From Owenia fusiformis (Eukaryota > Annelida > Polychaeta > Sabellida > Oweniidae): a DNA stretch of 64,000 bases. The notes beneath the pieces are model-generated. The model had not been told where the DNA came from and ran no database searches. It worked only from the letters and a program-made list of their open reading frames with translations. The number at the start of each line of letters is the position of its first letter. Position 1 is the first letter of the stretch. Below are positions 46,048 to 57,208 of this stretch, piece by piece. The translations under genes and the position numbers were made by a program. Location of the stretch: positions 35,868,166 through 35,932,165 of the forward strand of contig CAIIXF020000011.1 in NCBI GenBank assembly GCA_903813345.2, written 5' to 3'.

Positions 46048-48119
46048 TAAGTTCTAGAGGACCTACCCGTTCGAGTACGTTCGGTGAAGTTTGTAAATAG
46101 TAGGGTAAGCGGCAGATCAGACTGTCAAGCGTCATTTCTGAAAATAGCAAGTTGCCGGTATTGGAAAAAGTATCCCTAAATAATGTATTATATTATGTTT
46201 TCATACTATTGCCCCTTTACCGTTTGGGTTATAAAAAAGCGTAAAAATAAAAATGGTTGCCATATTGAGCAAATTGTATAAGGAAACCTAATTGGGTGGG
46301 TTAATATACCAATTCTAACGTCTGACATTTGACAAAGCTCCTTTGTCCCTAGGCATCAGCATCCGTCAACCGCTATTTGAATTGAGTTATCAAAGATTAC
46401 ATTTTTTACGAAAAATGGCAGCCATTTCAAATTGAGCGGCCAAATTGAAAATTCCTTTTCGATTTGAGGTTCTACACCCATAAGGCAAAAGCCTATAAGA
46501 TTTCAATCAAATCTATCAACTGTTATTTATTGCCCGGACACATGGACGGGTGGCTTTTTATATCCCCCTCGAACTTCGTTTGGTGGGATAAATAAAAATC
46601 GACTTCGAAATTCTGATGTGTGAATCGTATCCGAGTGGATATAAATCACATAGGCGTAATTAATTCCAAATCTACTATTTGATCAAAATCAATATACCCA
46701 AATCTGTCTAGTCTCTAAACATATTCATGGATATCACTGGCGGATCCAGTAGCGAACAATGTGGGGGGGGAGGATTTCAAATCAGAAAATCAGCATTTTG
46801 GAATTTTTTCGGCTAAATCCAAAAATTGGGCCCTTTTTGATAATATGGCCTACAACATTTTGGGCCCAATATATTTTCAGTTGAAACATCAACCTGAGTC
46901 TGATCTCGATGCCGCCACCATAAGGCCGCAAAACATAAAATAACGAGTCATCTGAAGGGGGCGTTCGCTAATTAATACTGGATTAACCCGAAAGGAATCT
47001 CGATATCGGATTCATTTCCTTGATGTCTAGTTGATATCAAATATTAAAACTGATTATTTTCCGGGTTGCCATCTCGATAATCTACTGATCTTGTCGTCGC
47101 GATTGCAAGAAAATCGCCTTGCCTAGCACTGGTATACAAGATATGAAAGAAATACCCACCTTGTTAGGCAATTAGACGATTAGACACAGTATGTTACTTT
47201 GGACGTTCGATTAAGTTTGGGTTGACGTTTGGGATATTGTTTTTTTCCTATTACTGGTTTAACTGATTTTTTGTATACTGAAACAAAGTATATTGTCTGC
47301 TTTGTTTCAATACTTTTTGGCAATTCCAGTTTGGCATTTGTGCTCATATATTTACAATTCATATACCTTTAAATGACCAACTTGAATTTTAGAGTCCATC
47401 GGATTATGTTTTACTTTTGTGGACACGATTTCTTGAAAACCGCTAAACTAAACGTATAAGTAGTTTAATTTTTGAGCGCCAAGACTGAGTATCTAAAATT
47501 TCTAAAATAAACTTTTTGCAGCCTATTGTACCCTGCCTTTCATTTGTATACGACCTAACCTACACGGTGGTAGTCGTTTGTCGTAGTACGATCTTCTTTA
47601 CGATCTGACTTAGTGTACATTTAAACGTATTGCATTGGTTTGTCATTTTTACTAATGTAGGAAAATAATCACTTTTACGTCCATATTATTATTTGCTAAA
47701 ACTCGTCATATTTACTTAGCTTTCCTTAGAGGATTCTTCCAATTGAACGATGGTTGTCACTCTTCTATTGGCGGAAATCACTACGCAAACAATTGTTATA
47801 ACATTCTATATGCTTTGGATGATGTTTTATAAACTCTCACACAGCTTGCTTGAATCTTGTTATTATCCTAAACCATGACAGGTAAAAGTCAATATGAGAA
47901 AGGGCCTGGCTATATACTGATAGATCTATATAGTAATCTAACTCTGATTTTTATGTTTGTCGGAGTTGTACATGATTGCAATTGAGGTAATCATCATAAC
48001 TCTTATCAAATATGTGCTTGCAGTCTAGATCTGAATTTGTTATATTGCTAAAATAATATCTCACCCAAGCAAAACCTCTTGAATTGAAATGCAAAGGTGC
48101 CACGGACTTTAAATTTACC
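46048..48119. other. No gene seen
   Basis: It starts with the CGTTC-rich sequence that continues from before 38937. The rest is AT-rich. A 'ggcggatccagtagc' followed by G8 at about 46740 resembles a common transposon end. Frames at 46761 and 47180 (60 codons each) are unsupported. Confidence 0.45.
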
Positions 48120-49200
48120 ACACCTACCTTACCTTTGTCTCGCCAATTTACATTTGCCTCATCTATTTACATTTGCCTCACCTATTTACATTTGCCTCAC
48201 TTATTTACATTTGCCTCACCTATTTACATTTGCCTCACCTATTTACATTTGCCTCACCTATTTACATTTGCCTCACCTATTTACATTTGCCTCACCTATT
48301 TACATTTGCCTCATCTATTTACATTTGCATCACCTATTTACATTTGCCTCACCTATTTACATTTGCATCACCTATTTACATTTGCCTCACCTATTTACAT
48401 TTGCATCACCTATTTACATTTGCCTCACCTATTTACATTTGCCTCAGCTATTAACATTTGCCTCAGCTATTTACATTTGCCTCACCTATTTACATTTGCC
48501 TCAACTATTTACATTAGCCTCACCTTTTAACATTTGCCTCACTTGATCAATTTACATGTGTCTCCACTACTTACATTTGCCTTGCCTATTTCATTGGCCT
48601 TGCCTATGTTCATGTGCCTCACCTATTTACAATTGCCTTACCCATTTACACTTACCTCGTCTATTTACATTTCCTCGCCTATTTACATTTGCCTCGCCTA
48701 TTTACACGTGCCTTCCATATTTACACTTCCCTCAATTATTTACATTAACCTCCCATATTTACATTTGCCTCACCTATTTACATGTACCACGCCTATTTAC
48801 ACGTGCCTCGCATACTTACAATTGCCTCAGCTATTTACATTTGCCTTGCCTATTTACATTCGCCACGCCTTGTTACGATTGCCTCACCTATTTACATTGC
48901 CTCGCCTGTTTACATCTGCCTCGCCTATTTACATTTGCCTTACCTGTTTGCATTTGCCATGCCTGTTTACATTTGCCTCCCTATTTACATTTCCTCGCCT
49001 ATTTACAATTGCCTCACCTATTTACATTTACCAAACCTGTTAACATTTGTCTCGCCTATTTACATTTGCCACGCCTGTTTACATTTGCCTTGCCTGTTAG
49101 CACGTGCCTCGCATATTTACAATTGCCTCACCTATTTGCATTTGCCATGCCTGTTTACATTTACTTCGCCTATTTACATTTGGCACGCCTGATTACATTT
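48120..49200 (+). repeat. 19-bp satellite 'CCTCACCTATTTACATTTG', block 1
   Basis: About 55 units. The first 400 bp are nearly perfect; the right part is more diverged (cctcgcctatttac, gccacgcctgtttac). With a 19-bp period and few stops, all three plus frames stay open and give overlapping frames of 93-230 codons, which is a sign of a non-coding array. Confidence 0.95.
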
Positions 49201-49588
49201 GCTATACCACAGTTAAAACAAACGTTGTTTTTGCAAACAGTTTATTAGATTGGCAGACCTGCCAACCTCTCATAATTTTTTGTTTTTCCGTAAAAAATAA
49301 CAAACTACCTTTACGGTATTTTCCCGTATAAACGACCTTACCGTGTTTTTACTAAAGTCTACCGTAATTTGTTAATCCGTTTTTACCTGTGAAAAACTAC
49401 CGTATTCTTTATGAAATCTCACGTGTATCGTATTTTTTATAGGAATTTCACAAGTCTGATTCTGATTATTGGAGTCGCACTTCTTTTACCCTCAGTTTCG
49501 CGGCCAAGAAAATGTATATATCTTTTGCAATGTAAAATCTGAGCGAACAAGCCTTCATGATATTTGTGCTGGGCTAACTTATATGTAC
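49201..49588 (+). mobile_element. 'CCGTA' element, copy 3, inserted in the 19-bp satellite
   Basis: It is collinear with 36731-37109. The satellite stops at 'acattt' before 'gctataccac' and resumes right after 'atgtac' as 'acctatttacatttgcc', so its limits agree with those from the other copy. Confidence 0.85.
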
Positions 49589-49895
49589 ACCTATTTACAT
49601 TTGCCTCACCTATTTACATTTGCCTCACCTATTTACATTTGCCTCAACTATTTACATTTGCGTCAACCATTTACATTTGCCTCAACTTTTTACATTTGCC
49701 TCACCTATTTACATTTGACTCACCTATTAACATTTGCCTCACCTATTAACATTTGCCTCAACTATTTACATTTGCGTCAACCATTTACATTTGCCTCAAC
49801 TTTTTACATCTGCCTCACCTATTTACATTTGACTCACCTATTAACATTTGCCTCACCTATTAACGTTTGCCTTGAATATTTACAATTTGCCTCGC
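49589..49895 (+). repeat. 19-bp satellite, block 2
   Basis: About 16 units. A sub-block with 'ttgcgtcaaccatttac' is duplicated (49660 and 49765), about 105 bp apart. Confidence 0.9.
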
Positions 49896-50120
49896 CTATT
49901 GACACCTTGACATCCAAATACGTGATCGATTATAAAGGCACATATTAGGTTTCCCATTGTTGAAAGACGAGTATGTCATATTTGTCCGATGATAATAAGC
50001 AAACATTCTCCAATAGTTACTCGATACCTTACAGGTTTTAACTTCCTCAATTATTATCCCCTGCCTTTTATTCTCAGCGGATGACTCGTGTTTCATTTAG
50101 GATCATGTGCTTATAGTTGT

Positions 50121-50204
50121 GTAGGCCAGTGTTACAATGACGTAGGCCAGTGTTACAATGACGTAGTCCAGTGTTACAATGACGTAGGCCAGTGTTACAA
50201 TGAC
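50121..50204 (+). repeat. 21-bp tandem repeat x4
   Basis: Four units of 'gtaggccagtgttacaatga' plus c, with one substitution (gtagtcc) in the third. Confidence 0.9.
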
Positions 50205-50315
50205 ATCACTGATGTAAAATTCTGGAGTAACATGAATATAATTGCGTAATTGTTAAAGGCCGCGTGAAATGTTTAAACTACGCTGGTTTATCTTGCAGTC
50301 TTAACGTAATCACTG

Positions 50316-50345
50316 CAGGGTGTCCCAAAAATTGTACAGAGACAG
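50316..50345 (+). mobile_element. Isolated mariner-like terminal repeat
   Basis: 'cagggtgtcccaaaaattgt' is a typical Tc1/mariner end. It shares its first 12 bases with the 38937 element but then differs. No matching opposite end was found within several kb, so it may be a solo remnant. Confidence 0.5.
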
Positions 50346-52059
50346 AGGCAATCGTGGAATAAATCTGTTGGTGATGAAGGAATATTTTCGACATTTGGTC
50401 ATGATGGAAAGCATTTAAAATGTCAACTGTGTAGTACATCATTGACAACTAATCGGAAAATGAATTATTTTTTGTCATGTTAGAAATCTTTGATAAAGAA
50501 AAAAAAGTTATTTTCAATTCACTTTAAATGTACTTCAATTTTTTTTCAGAAAGTGTTCAAAAACTAAGCATCTTGACTTTATCTAGCTTAATCTGACTCC
50601 AGACTACTTGGATTTTTCTGAAAATACCATTGCGGCTAAATGCGGCTGTGTGTTCGAATGGTGTGCTTCATAGAGATCATACTTATAGCTAAATTAAAAT
50701 AATTTATTACATAGTAAATCTGGACCCGGAAGAAGAACTTGAAACTTGTTCATTTGGACAAAATATTCGCCCATGGAGAATTGTATCCATAAAAAACAGG
50801 ATGCTGATTGGACGATATATAGAGATTATTTACTGGGAGGGATTCAATATGGGTTTTATTCTGAGGAACAATATGCTATTTTCCGAGGGCCCATGATTGT
50901 ACAGATTCATGATTTATATAGTGTTCGTTGGGATTTGCTACTCCGTGGAGTGCCAGCACGTGCCTTGAACCAGGCGGCAAATCAGATTCATGATTAACAA
51001 ATTTAACGACCAATCAGATAACATTTACATTTCCCCTTTATTTTCAAATTTCAGTGAGTCAAATTTCAGAAAGTAACTCGTATCTGCAGTACAATCACTA
51101 AATTAGTACTGATAGCGAGTGATTTTATTGTGACTTCGTTGGTAAGTAGATTGGTGATAATGTGAAAAAAACTCATTATGAAAACAAGTCCAGGGGGTCT
51201 TGATTATGGTCTTCTTTGGTAGAGAGCCTTTTTACATAACAATGTTAATCAATAAAACGACAAAATTATTTGATGCAAATATGTGGTATTACATGTATCT
51301 TGAAAATATGTGACACTTCGGTATGATGGTGTTCTAAAAGTATCTTGAGTGATTCATTGCAAATATGCGTATGTTTAAATTGAAATACTTCTACGTCTGT
51401 ATTGGTATTTAATTCCTAATAGTGGAATGTGATTGGTATGTCGAACTTATTGAAAAACGACTATGCGAAATATCCCTGTGTGGGTGTTTTATGTCGCATT
51501 TATCTGTATGATAAAAATATTTTAAACTGAATTGCAATTGGGCCTTTAAGGATGAAAGCTATCGAATTATGTCAAGATGACATTGCTGATGTAACTTTGG
51601 TTGAAGATGTTTTGATTATAAATAATTATGTTCAGGATTGATGTAAGAAGTCCCTGCATCCGACTGACGTTGTATGTAAGCCCGTGGCGGATCATTTTCC
51701 TCCAGAACACATCCATATTCATAAATACGTCGATAAGTTCACGTTGTCTGGAGAGATGAGAAATCTAAGCGTTTGGCAAGTGAAGATGTAATTTAGTACT
51801 GACGTAATAAAATGCTTGTCATTATTTGGCCCCAAGATTTATTTGAAATACAACCATGTTTACTTGAATTATCTTCAATGAGATAATGACGTCATTAGTG
51901 TTCTTGATGTAATATGAGAGAGGTTTTGCATGTTTTAGTAAAATGTAAGAGAGCTGGTTTCGCATGTTTTTAGTAAAATGTGCTCGTATATCAATAAGTT
52001 TACGTGTGGGTAAATCCTTTCATAGGGGATTGATGAAAGGGATTGGGCTAAATATAATG

Positions 52060-52130
52060 CCCCGTACGGAAATCGAACCCAGTAGAACACTCCGCTCAGC
52101 CAGACGCTCTACCCGCTGAGACTGTAGTAG
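52060..52130 (-). mobile_element. tRNA-like sequence, probable tRNA-derived SINE head
   Basis: On the minus strand 'agcgggtagagcgtctgg' resembles the A box and D arm, and 'gggttcgatttcc' the B box and T arm, at a normal spacing of about 30 bp. The acceptor arm does not pair convincingly, and no clean anticodon stem is visible. The pol III boxes suggest a SINE head or tRNA pseudogene. The body would extend toward lower coordinates, to about 51950. Confidence 0.6.
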
Positions 52131-52538
52131 CGACTTGCTATCGATGGTCATTACACCATCCCCCTTTTTGCGATAGTTTGTTCTGTGTGCGTTCAAAGCG
52201 ATGACCAGTGAATTGTGGACTATATGGCCTGACTATAAAATCACATTGGCTGTACAATTATTAAAGTGATTCAAAAAATGGAACTAAAGCGTTGATCTCT
52301 TTTTGGTTGTTTCAAAATGTTATCCAAAACTCACGAAAGACATCTAGTTTTGCTAAAGAATCGGCAAGTAATCCTAAGAGCCAATCCTCGTTCACACCAC
52401 TCATTAATTATGCACGCATGCGCAGTACCAGCACATTTGGCGACACACATAATCCCGGGACATAATCTTGAGTGATAGATCTAGAAGAGGGTTACAATAG
52501 CATATGACGCATGTGTTCTTTTTGATTATATACTAAGG
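52131..52538. other. No gene seen
   Basis: Non-coding sequence. It contains 'cgcatgcgcagtaccagc', an NRF1-like site, at about 52416, without a gene next to it. Confidence 0.4.
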
Positions 52539-52706
52539 AATAAAGACAGAGATTTTATGATTTATGGCGTAATATATGACCGAAAATTTTATTCTGTTCA
52601 TTGTTAAAAGACCAAAATCGTGTAGCGAGTGAGGTCTTTGTCAATGGCCAGAATAAAATTTGAGGTCATATATTTGACATAAGTCATAAAATCGAGGTCT
52701 TTGTTA
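52539..52706. mobile_element. Palindromic MITE (AAAGAC..GATTTTATGATTTAT), best copy
   Basis: Left 52539-52604 ('aataaagacagagatttta', 'gtaatatatgacc', 'ttttattctg') is mirrored by right 52645-52706 ('cagaataaaatttgaggtca', 'ataaaatcgaggtctttg'). A diverged copy lies at 24333-24460. Confidence 0.75.
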
Positions 52707-53159
52707 CGATTCTAATATGATAAACACAAGAAACACAACTATTTGTATTTATAAATTTTAGTGGTCATACATACTCCAATATAGACCAAAATACCAAAAA
52801 ATCAATTGTTCTAGTTATTGTGACGTCACGTATCATATTAGAATTTTGAATAAATTAATAAATCTTTAGGGTGCACTCAACTCTTGTTGATAAAGGTGAG
52901 TATCAATAAAATGTCATCCTTCCACTCATCATGGTAAAGGTTCGATTAAATTATGCCATTTAAAATGTTTTCACACTTAGAGAGATTTCGTTTATAAATC
53001 ATATTTATTATGCGTTTACTGTTTAGCTAAACTTTAAATGGGTTTTGAAAGCCCGTGGATATAAATTTTGTATAAATGTAAATATATGTACAGCTACATG
53101 GCGTCCACTACTTTTAAAATTATAATTTTGGAGTTATTCCAAAAGTAGTGGTGGCATTT
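52707..53159. other. Non-coding with an 11-bp-stem hairpin
   Basis: 'ccactactttt' (53105-53115) and 'aaaagtagtgg' (53141-53151) form a hairpin just left of the 21-bp array. Otherwise nothing is seen. Confidence 0.5.
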
Positions 53160-53350
53160 TTTGGGTAACCCTGTATATATTTTGGGTCACCCTGTATATA
53201 TTTTGGGCCACCCTGGATATATTTTGGGCCACCCTGGATATATTTTGGGTCACTCTGGATATATATTGGGTCAGCCTGGATATATTTTGGGTCACCCTGG
53301 ATATATTTTGGGTCACCCTGGATATATTTTGGGTCACCCTGGATATATAA
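53160..53350 (+). repeat. 21-bp tandem repeat 'GGTCACCCTGGATATATTTTG', about 9 units
   Basis: The period is exactly 21 bp, so 7-residue repeats appear in open frames on both strands. The first units read 'cctgtatat', later ones 'cctggatat'. Confidence 0.9.
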
Positions 53351-54006
53351 GTCGGTACTTGTGAACGGAAAGACTTGGACGACAAATGATGAGAAAGTAA
53401 GTTAAACATAACGGATTAATAAGTTCACTAAGTGAGTTACGAAATCTCTTAATAGGGAGGTTAAGTTACACATTTTTAAGAGAACGATTTCGACCTCCGG
53501 GGATTACTGTCTCGCTATCAATTAACTTTTCCAGTGAGCTTATTACAATTATTTTCCATATAATATCTCATCGGATTAGCATTGTATATAAAACTAAAAA
53601 CGAACGACTTCTTGAATGAAATTCAATGGCTATCGCAAACCTTACACAAACGTGAATCTGTATTTCCCTGAATTGTTCGAATGACATAGCACAGTCCTTG
53701 AAGATCTTCACGTTTGATGGAAATATCCTCTTACCGTTTATTACTTTAACTAATCGTAGACAATTTGTTCTATTTGTCGGTGTAATGTGAAATAGATGAA
53801 TTGCTTACATCCGTAGATGTCATCAACAATAAGTGTGAATGCGTAATAGGACGGCTCATTTAATCCAGGACCTTTCGTAACACCTTCACGATCGGAAGTT
53901 CACCGATGCATTCAGATGTGATGATGTTTTTGGCTTAGTTGTTCTACTCTGATTTATCAGATAGAGTACCTCTTAACATGATAGGGAGAGACATTCTGTA
54001 TTCGAG
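53351..54006. other. No gene seen; single MITE end at 53455
   Basis: 'gggaggttaagttacacatt' at 53455-53474 matches the left end of the MITE family at 23421 and 56974; the opposite end is missing. Confidence 0.55.
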
Positions 54007-55590
54007 TGGATAATACAGGCTGTGGATCCCACAATGTGTGATAATACAGGCTGTGGATCCAACACTGTATGATAATACAGGCTGCGGATCCAAGACTGTA
54101 TGATAATACAGGCTGTGGATCTAACACTGTATGATAATACAGGCTGTGGATCCAACAATGTATGATAATACAGGCTGTGGATCCCACACTGTATGATAAT
54201 ACAGGCTGTGGATCCAACACTGTATGATAATACAGGCTGTGGATCAAACACTGTATTATAATACAGGCTGTGGATCCCGCAATGTATGATAATACAGACT
54301 GTCTATCCCACAATGTATGATAATACAAGGCTGTGGATCCCATGATGTATGATAATACAGGCTGTGGATCCAACACTGTATGATAATACAGGCTGTGGAT
54401 CCAACAATGTATGATAATACAGGCTGTGGATCCAACACTGTATGATAACACAGGGCTGTGGATCCAACACTGTATGATAATGCAGGCTGTGGATCCTACA
54501 CTGTATGATAATACAGGCTGTGGATCCAACACTGTATGATAATACAGGCTGTGGATCCAACACTGTATGATTATACAGGCTGTGGATCCAACACTGTATG
54601 ATAATACAGGCTGTGGATCTAACACTGTATGACAATACAGGCTGTGGATCCAACACTGTTGATAATACAGGCTGTGGATCCAACACTGTATGACAATACA
54701 GGCTGTGGATCCAACACTGTTGATAATACAGGCTGTGGATCCAACACTGTATGATAATACAGGCTGTGGATCCAACACTGTATGATAATACAGGCTGTGG
54801 ATCCAACACTGTATGACAATACAGGCTGTGGATCCAACACTGTATGATAATACAGGCTGTGGATCCAACACTGTATGATAATACAGGCTGTGGATCCAAC
54901 ACTGTATGATAACACAGGGCTGTGGATCCAACACTGTATGATTATGCAGGCTGTGGATCCCACACTGTATGATAATACAAGCTGTGGATCCAACACTGTA
55001 TGATAATACAGGCTGTCTATCCCACAATGTATGATAATACAGGCTGTGGATCCCACACTGTATGATAATACAGGCTGTGGATCCAACACTGTATGATAAT
55101 ACAGGCTGTGGATCCAACACTGTATGATAATACAGGCTGTGGATCCAACACTGTATGATTATACAGGCTGTGGATCCAACACTGTATGATAATACAGGCT
55201 GTGGATCCCAAACTGTATGATAATACAGGCTGTGGATCCAACACTGTATGATAATACAGGCTGTGGATCCAACACTGTATGATAATACAGGCTGTGGATC
55301 CAACACTGTATGATAATACAGGCTGTGGATCCAACACTGTATGATAATACAGGCTGTGGATCCAACACTGTATGATAATACAGGCTGTGGATCCCACACT
55401 GTATGATAATACAGGCTGTGGATCCAACACTGTATGATAATACAGGCTGTGGATCCAACAATGTATGATAATACAGGCTGTGGATCCCACACTGTATGAT
55501 AATACAGGGCTGTGGGCCCCACAATGTATGATAATACGGGGTTGTGGATCCCACACTGTATGATAATGGAGGCCGTGGATCCCACAATGC
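54007..55590. repeat. 31-bp BamHI-type satellite, about 51 units
   Basis: The unit is 'ctgtggatccaacactgtat' plus 'gataatacagg'. Nearly every unit carries GGATCC. Since 31 is 1 mod 3, a minus-strand frame walks through the three phases and stays open for 542 codons with a 31-residue period, with parallel frames of 60-202 codons; these are not genes. Variants (cccacact, aacaatg, acagggctg) recur with a longer period. Confidence 0.95.
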
Positions 55591-56973
55591 ATTTGTACAG
55601 TCAGGGATTTAGAGGATCTCTTCAAAGTCCAACTGATTTAGATAACAAAACCATATGTTCCTTATTACATTGTTTTACGAGAATGGCTTTCATATTATAA
55701 CTTGTTGACAGGTTTGTAAAGTGACGTATTTCTATTTTGTTTATCTAATATTACGCCAATAGTGGCTAAAGTTTATCTCCCGTTTATTTTAGATATAACA
55801 TGATCAGAAAGTAAAACATTGAAAAATTTAACAATTTAGGTTTTATTTCACCACCCCAAGTGGTGTTGTAGTCTCCAACTTTTTTGTAGACGTTTTTCGG
55901 TGTTTGGCGTTCAGCATTCAGCGGTTGGCGTGCTGCGTTTGTAACCAATGTCAGGTGGTGACATTTTGCAAGTTGAATCCTTGTTAATAAACACATCCCT
56001 GGACAAAAACCGGAAATCCTACAGAAATGCGCCAACACTTTATTTTTTTTATAGGATAGGATTTAATAGGATTTGCCTCTTCCATAAACAGGACTGGTAA
56101 AAACAATACAAAAATTAAAAAAAATAATTCCATAAGATGAATTATAAATCATATAAAATATAATTCAATTCCAGGTATTTTTGTTTATAGCATTACTAAC
56201 ATATCTAGATTAGTTTGTGACACACTGATTTGTGAGGTCGGGGTCAGTTTTATGACGCACGTGCTTTGCCACAAAGAGACATAATGTCGATTACATTATC
56301 AGTAAATTGATTTGTGCGTCGAGTGCTGTTCAGTCCATCAAGTTCATTGATTTGATGAAATTCCATCAAAATACCTTGTATTTACGGAATTTTATATTAA
56401 GGGATTGTTTTGTTAATATGTAATATAATACTTCATATGATATATCATTCAAAAGTAAAATTGATTGAACTTACTAAGAACTAAGGATGTATGCTTCTGA
56501 CACACACATACTGTACATAGGGGCCATCTGGAAAAGCTAAAAAGTCATTCGAGACACACTAGAGACACACATTTTTATGTTCGTGTTTATGGAATACAAT
56601 GATATAAAATGGAATTATCTTTGCAATGATATATTATGGGAACATTGTGGTAAAACTCTTGTGAACTTTAAGCAAAGAAATATATATAAACTTAACGCAA
56701 AATTGAGTGCTTGAAAAACCTATAATAAAAATGACGTGATTTTTAGTATCTGACGTTGTATTTATTGCATTGCCAAGAACATTCTTGGAGTTCTGCATAA
56801 GGAGAATGCACCTTGCATTCGGTATGTATGGAACCCATATGGCTTATAACTATTTATGTAAATTCTTTTATAAAGATATTCTCCTATTTGCTTACATGAT
56901 GATTGAGAGATGTTTGTAAGGTTCTTTCAAAGAACTAATAAGCAATCCAACTATCGAGTAGCTGGTGCTAATA
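55591..56973. other. No gene seen apart from a dispersed repeat
   Basis: AT-rich. The 84-codon minus frame at 55784-56038 overlaps the dispersed repeat and is unsupported. Confidence 0.5.
55848..55965 (+). repeat. Dispersed repeat 'GGCGTTCAGC', copy 3
   Basis: 'tttcaccacccc', 'gtagtctccaac', 'ggtgtttggcgttcagc', 'ggttggcgtgctg', 'tgtaacc' are in the same order as at 1121 and, reversed, at 25320. Confidence 0.6.
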
Positions 56974-57208
56974 GGAAGGTGAAGCCACATGTTTTAAGAA
57001 AAACGTGTATGTGAACGCGTGGCTGTATTATGATCGTCGTCTAGGGATATAGTCCAGCACTTCATAGCATTACTTGCCCGATTGAGTATAAAGGTAAGGA
57101 AACACAAAGAGTAAGTGATAAAGAGAGGAGCAGTCATCCCAACTGGGGTTATAATATCATAACACGTTCACGTTCAAATACTCTTAAAACGTGTAGCTTA
57201 ACCTCCCC
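56974..57208. mobile_element. MITE, family GGGAGGTTAAGCTACACGTTTT, copy 2
   Basis: The left 'ggaaggtgaagccacatg' and the right 'cgtgtagcttaacctcccc' are imperfect inverted repeats about 235 bp apart. Confidence 0.7.

Larger units (their letters stand above)
49896..52059. other. Mostly unique non-coding stretch
   Basis: Holds the 21-bp repeat and a mariner-like end listed separately. An 83-codon frame (50746-50997; first ATG 50773) with 'DYLLGGIQYGFYSEEQYAIF' looks more protein-like than most here, but has no recognised domain. It lies between inverted 'ctgattgg' (50804) and 'ccaatcag' (51010) words. Confidence 0.4.

Noticed and set aside
48097-49248. Overlapping plus frames of up to 230 codons (TYLHLPHLF type)
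   Set aside because: Translation of the 19-bp satellite in all three frames.
48120-49895. CRISPR-like regular array
   Set aside because: Units are contiguous with no unique spacers; it is a simple satellite in eukaryotic DNA.
50746-50997. 83-codon frame with protein-like composition
   Set aside because: It opens with TTG, the first ATG leaves 74 codons, and no splice sites or domain were recognised; left as undecided non-coding.
52060-52130. Functional tRNA gene
   Set aside because: Boxes are present, but the acceptor and anticodon stems do not pair convincingly.
53957-55585. 542-codon minus-strand frame, 31-residue period
   Set aside because: It arises from a 31-bp unit without stops in any phase; the same residues appear in three shifted versions.
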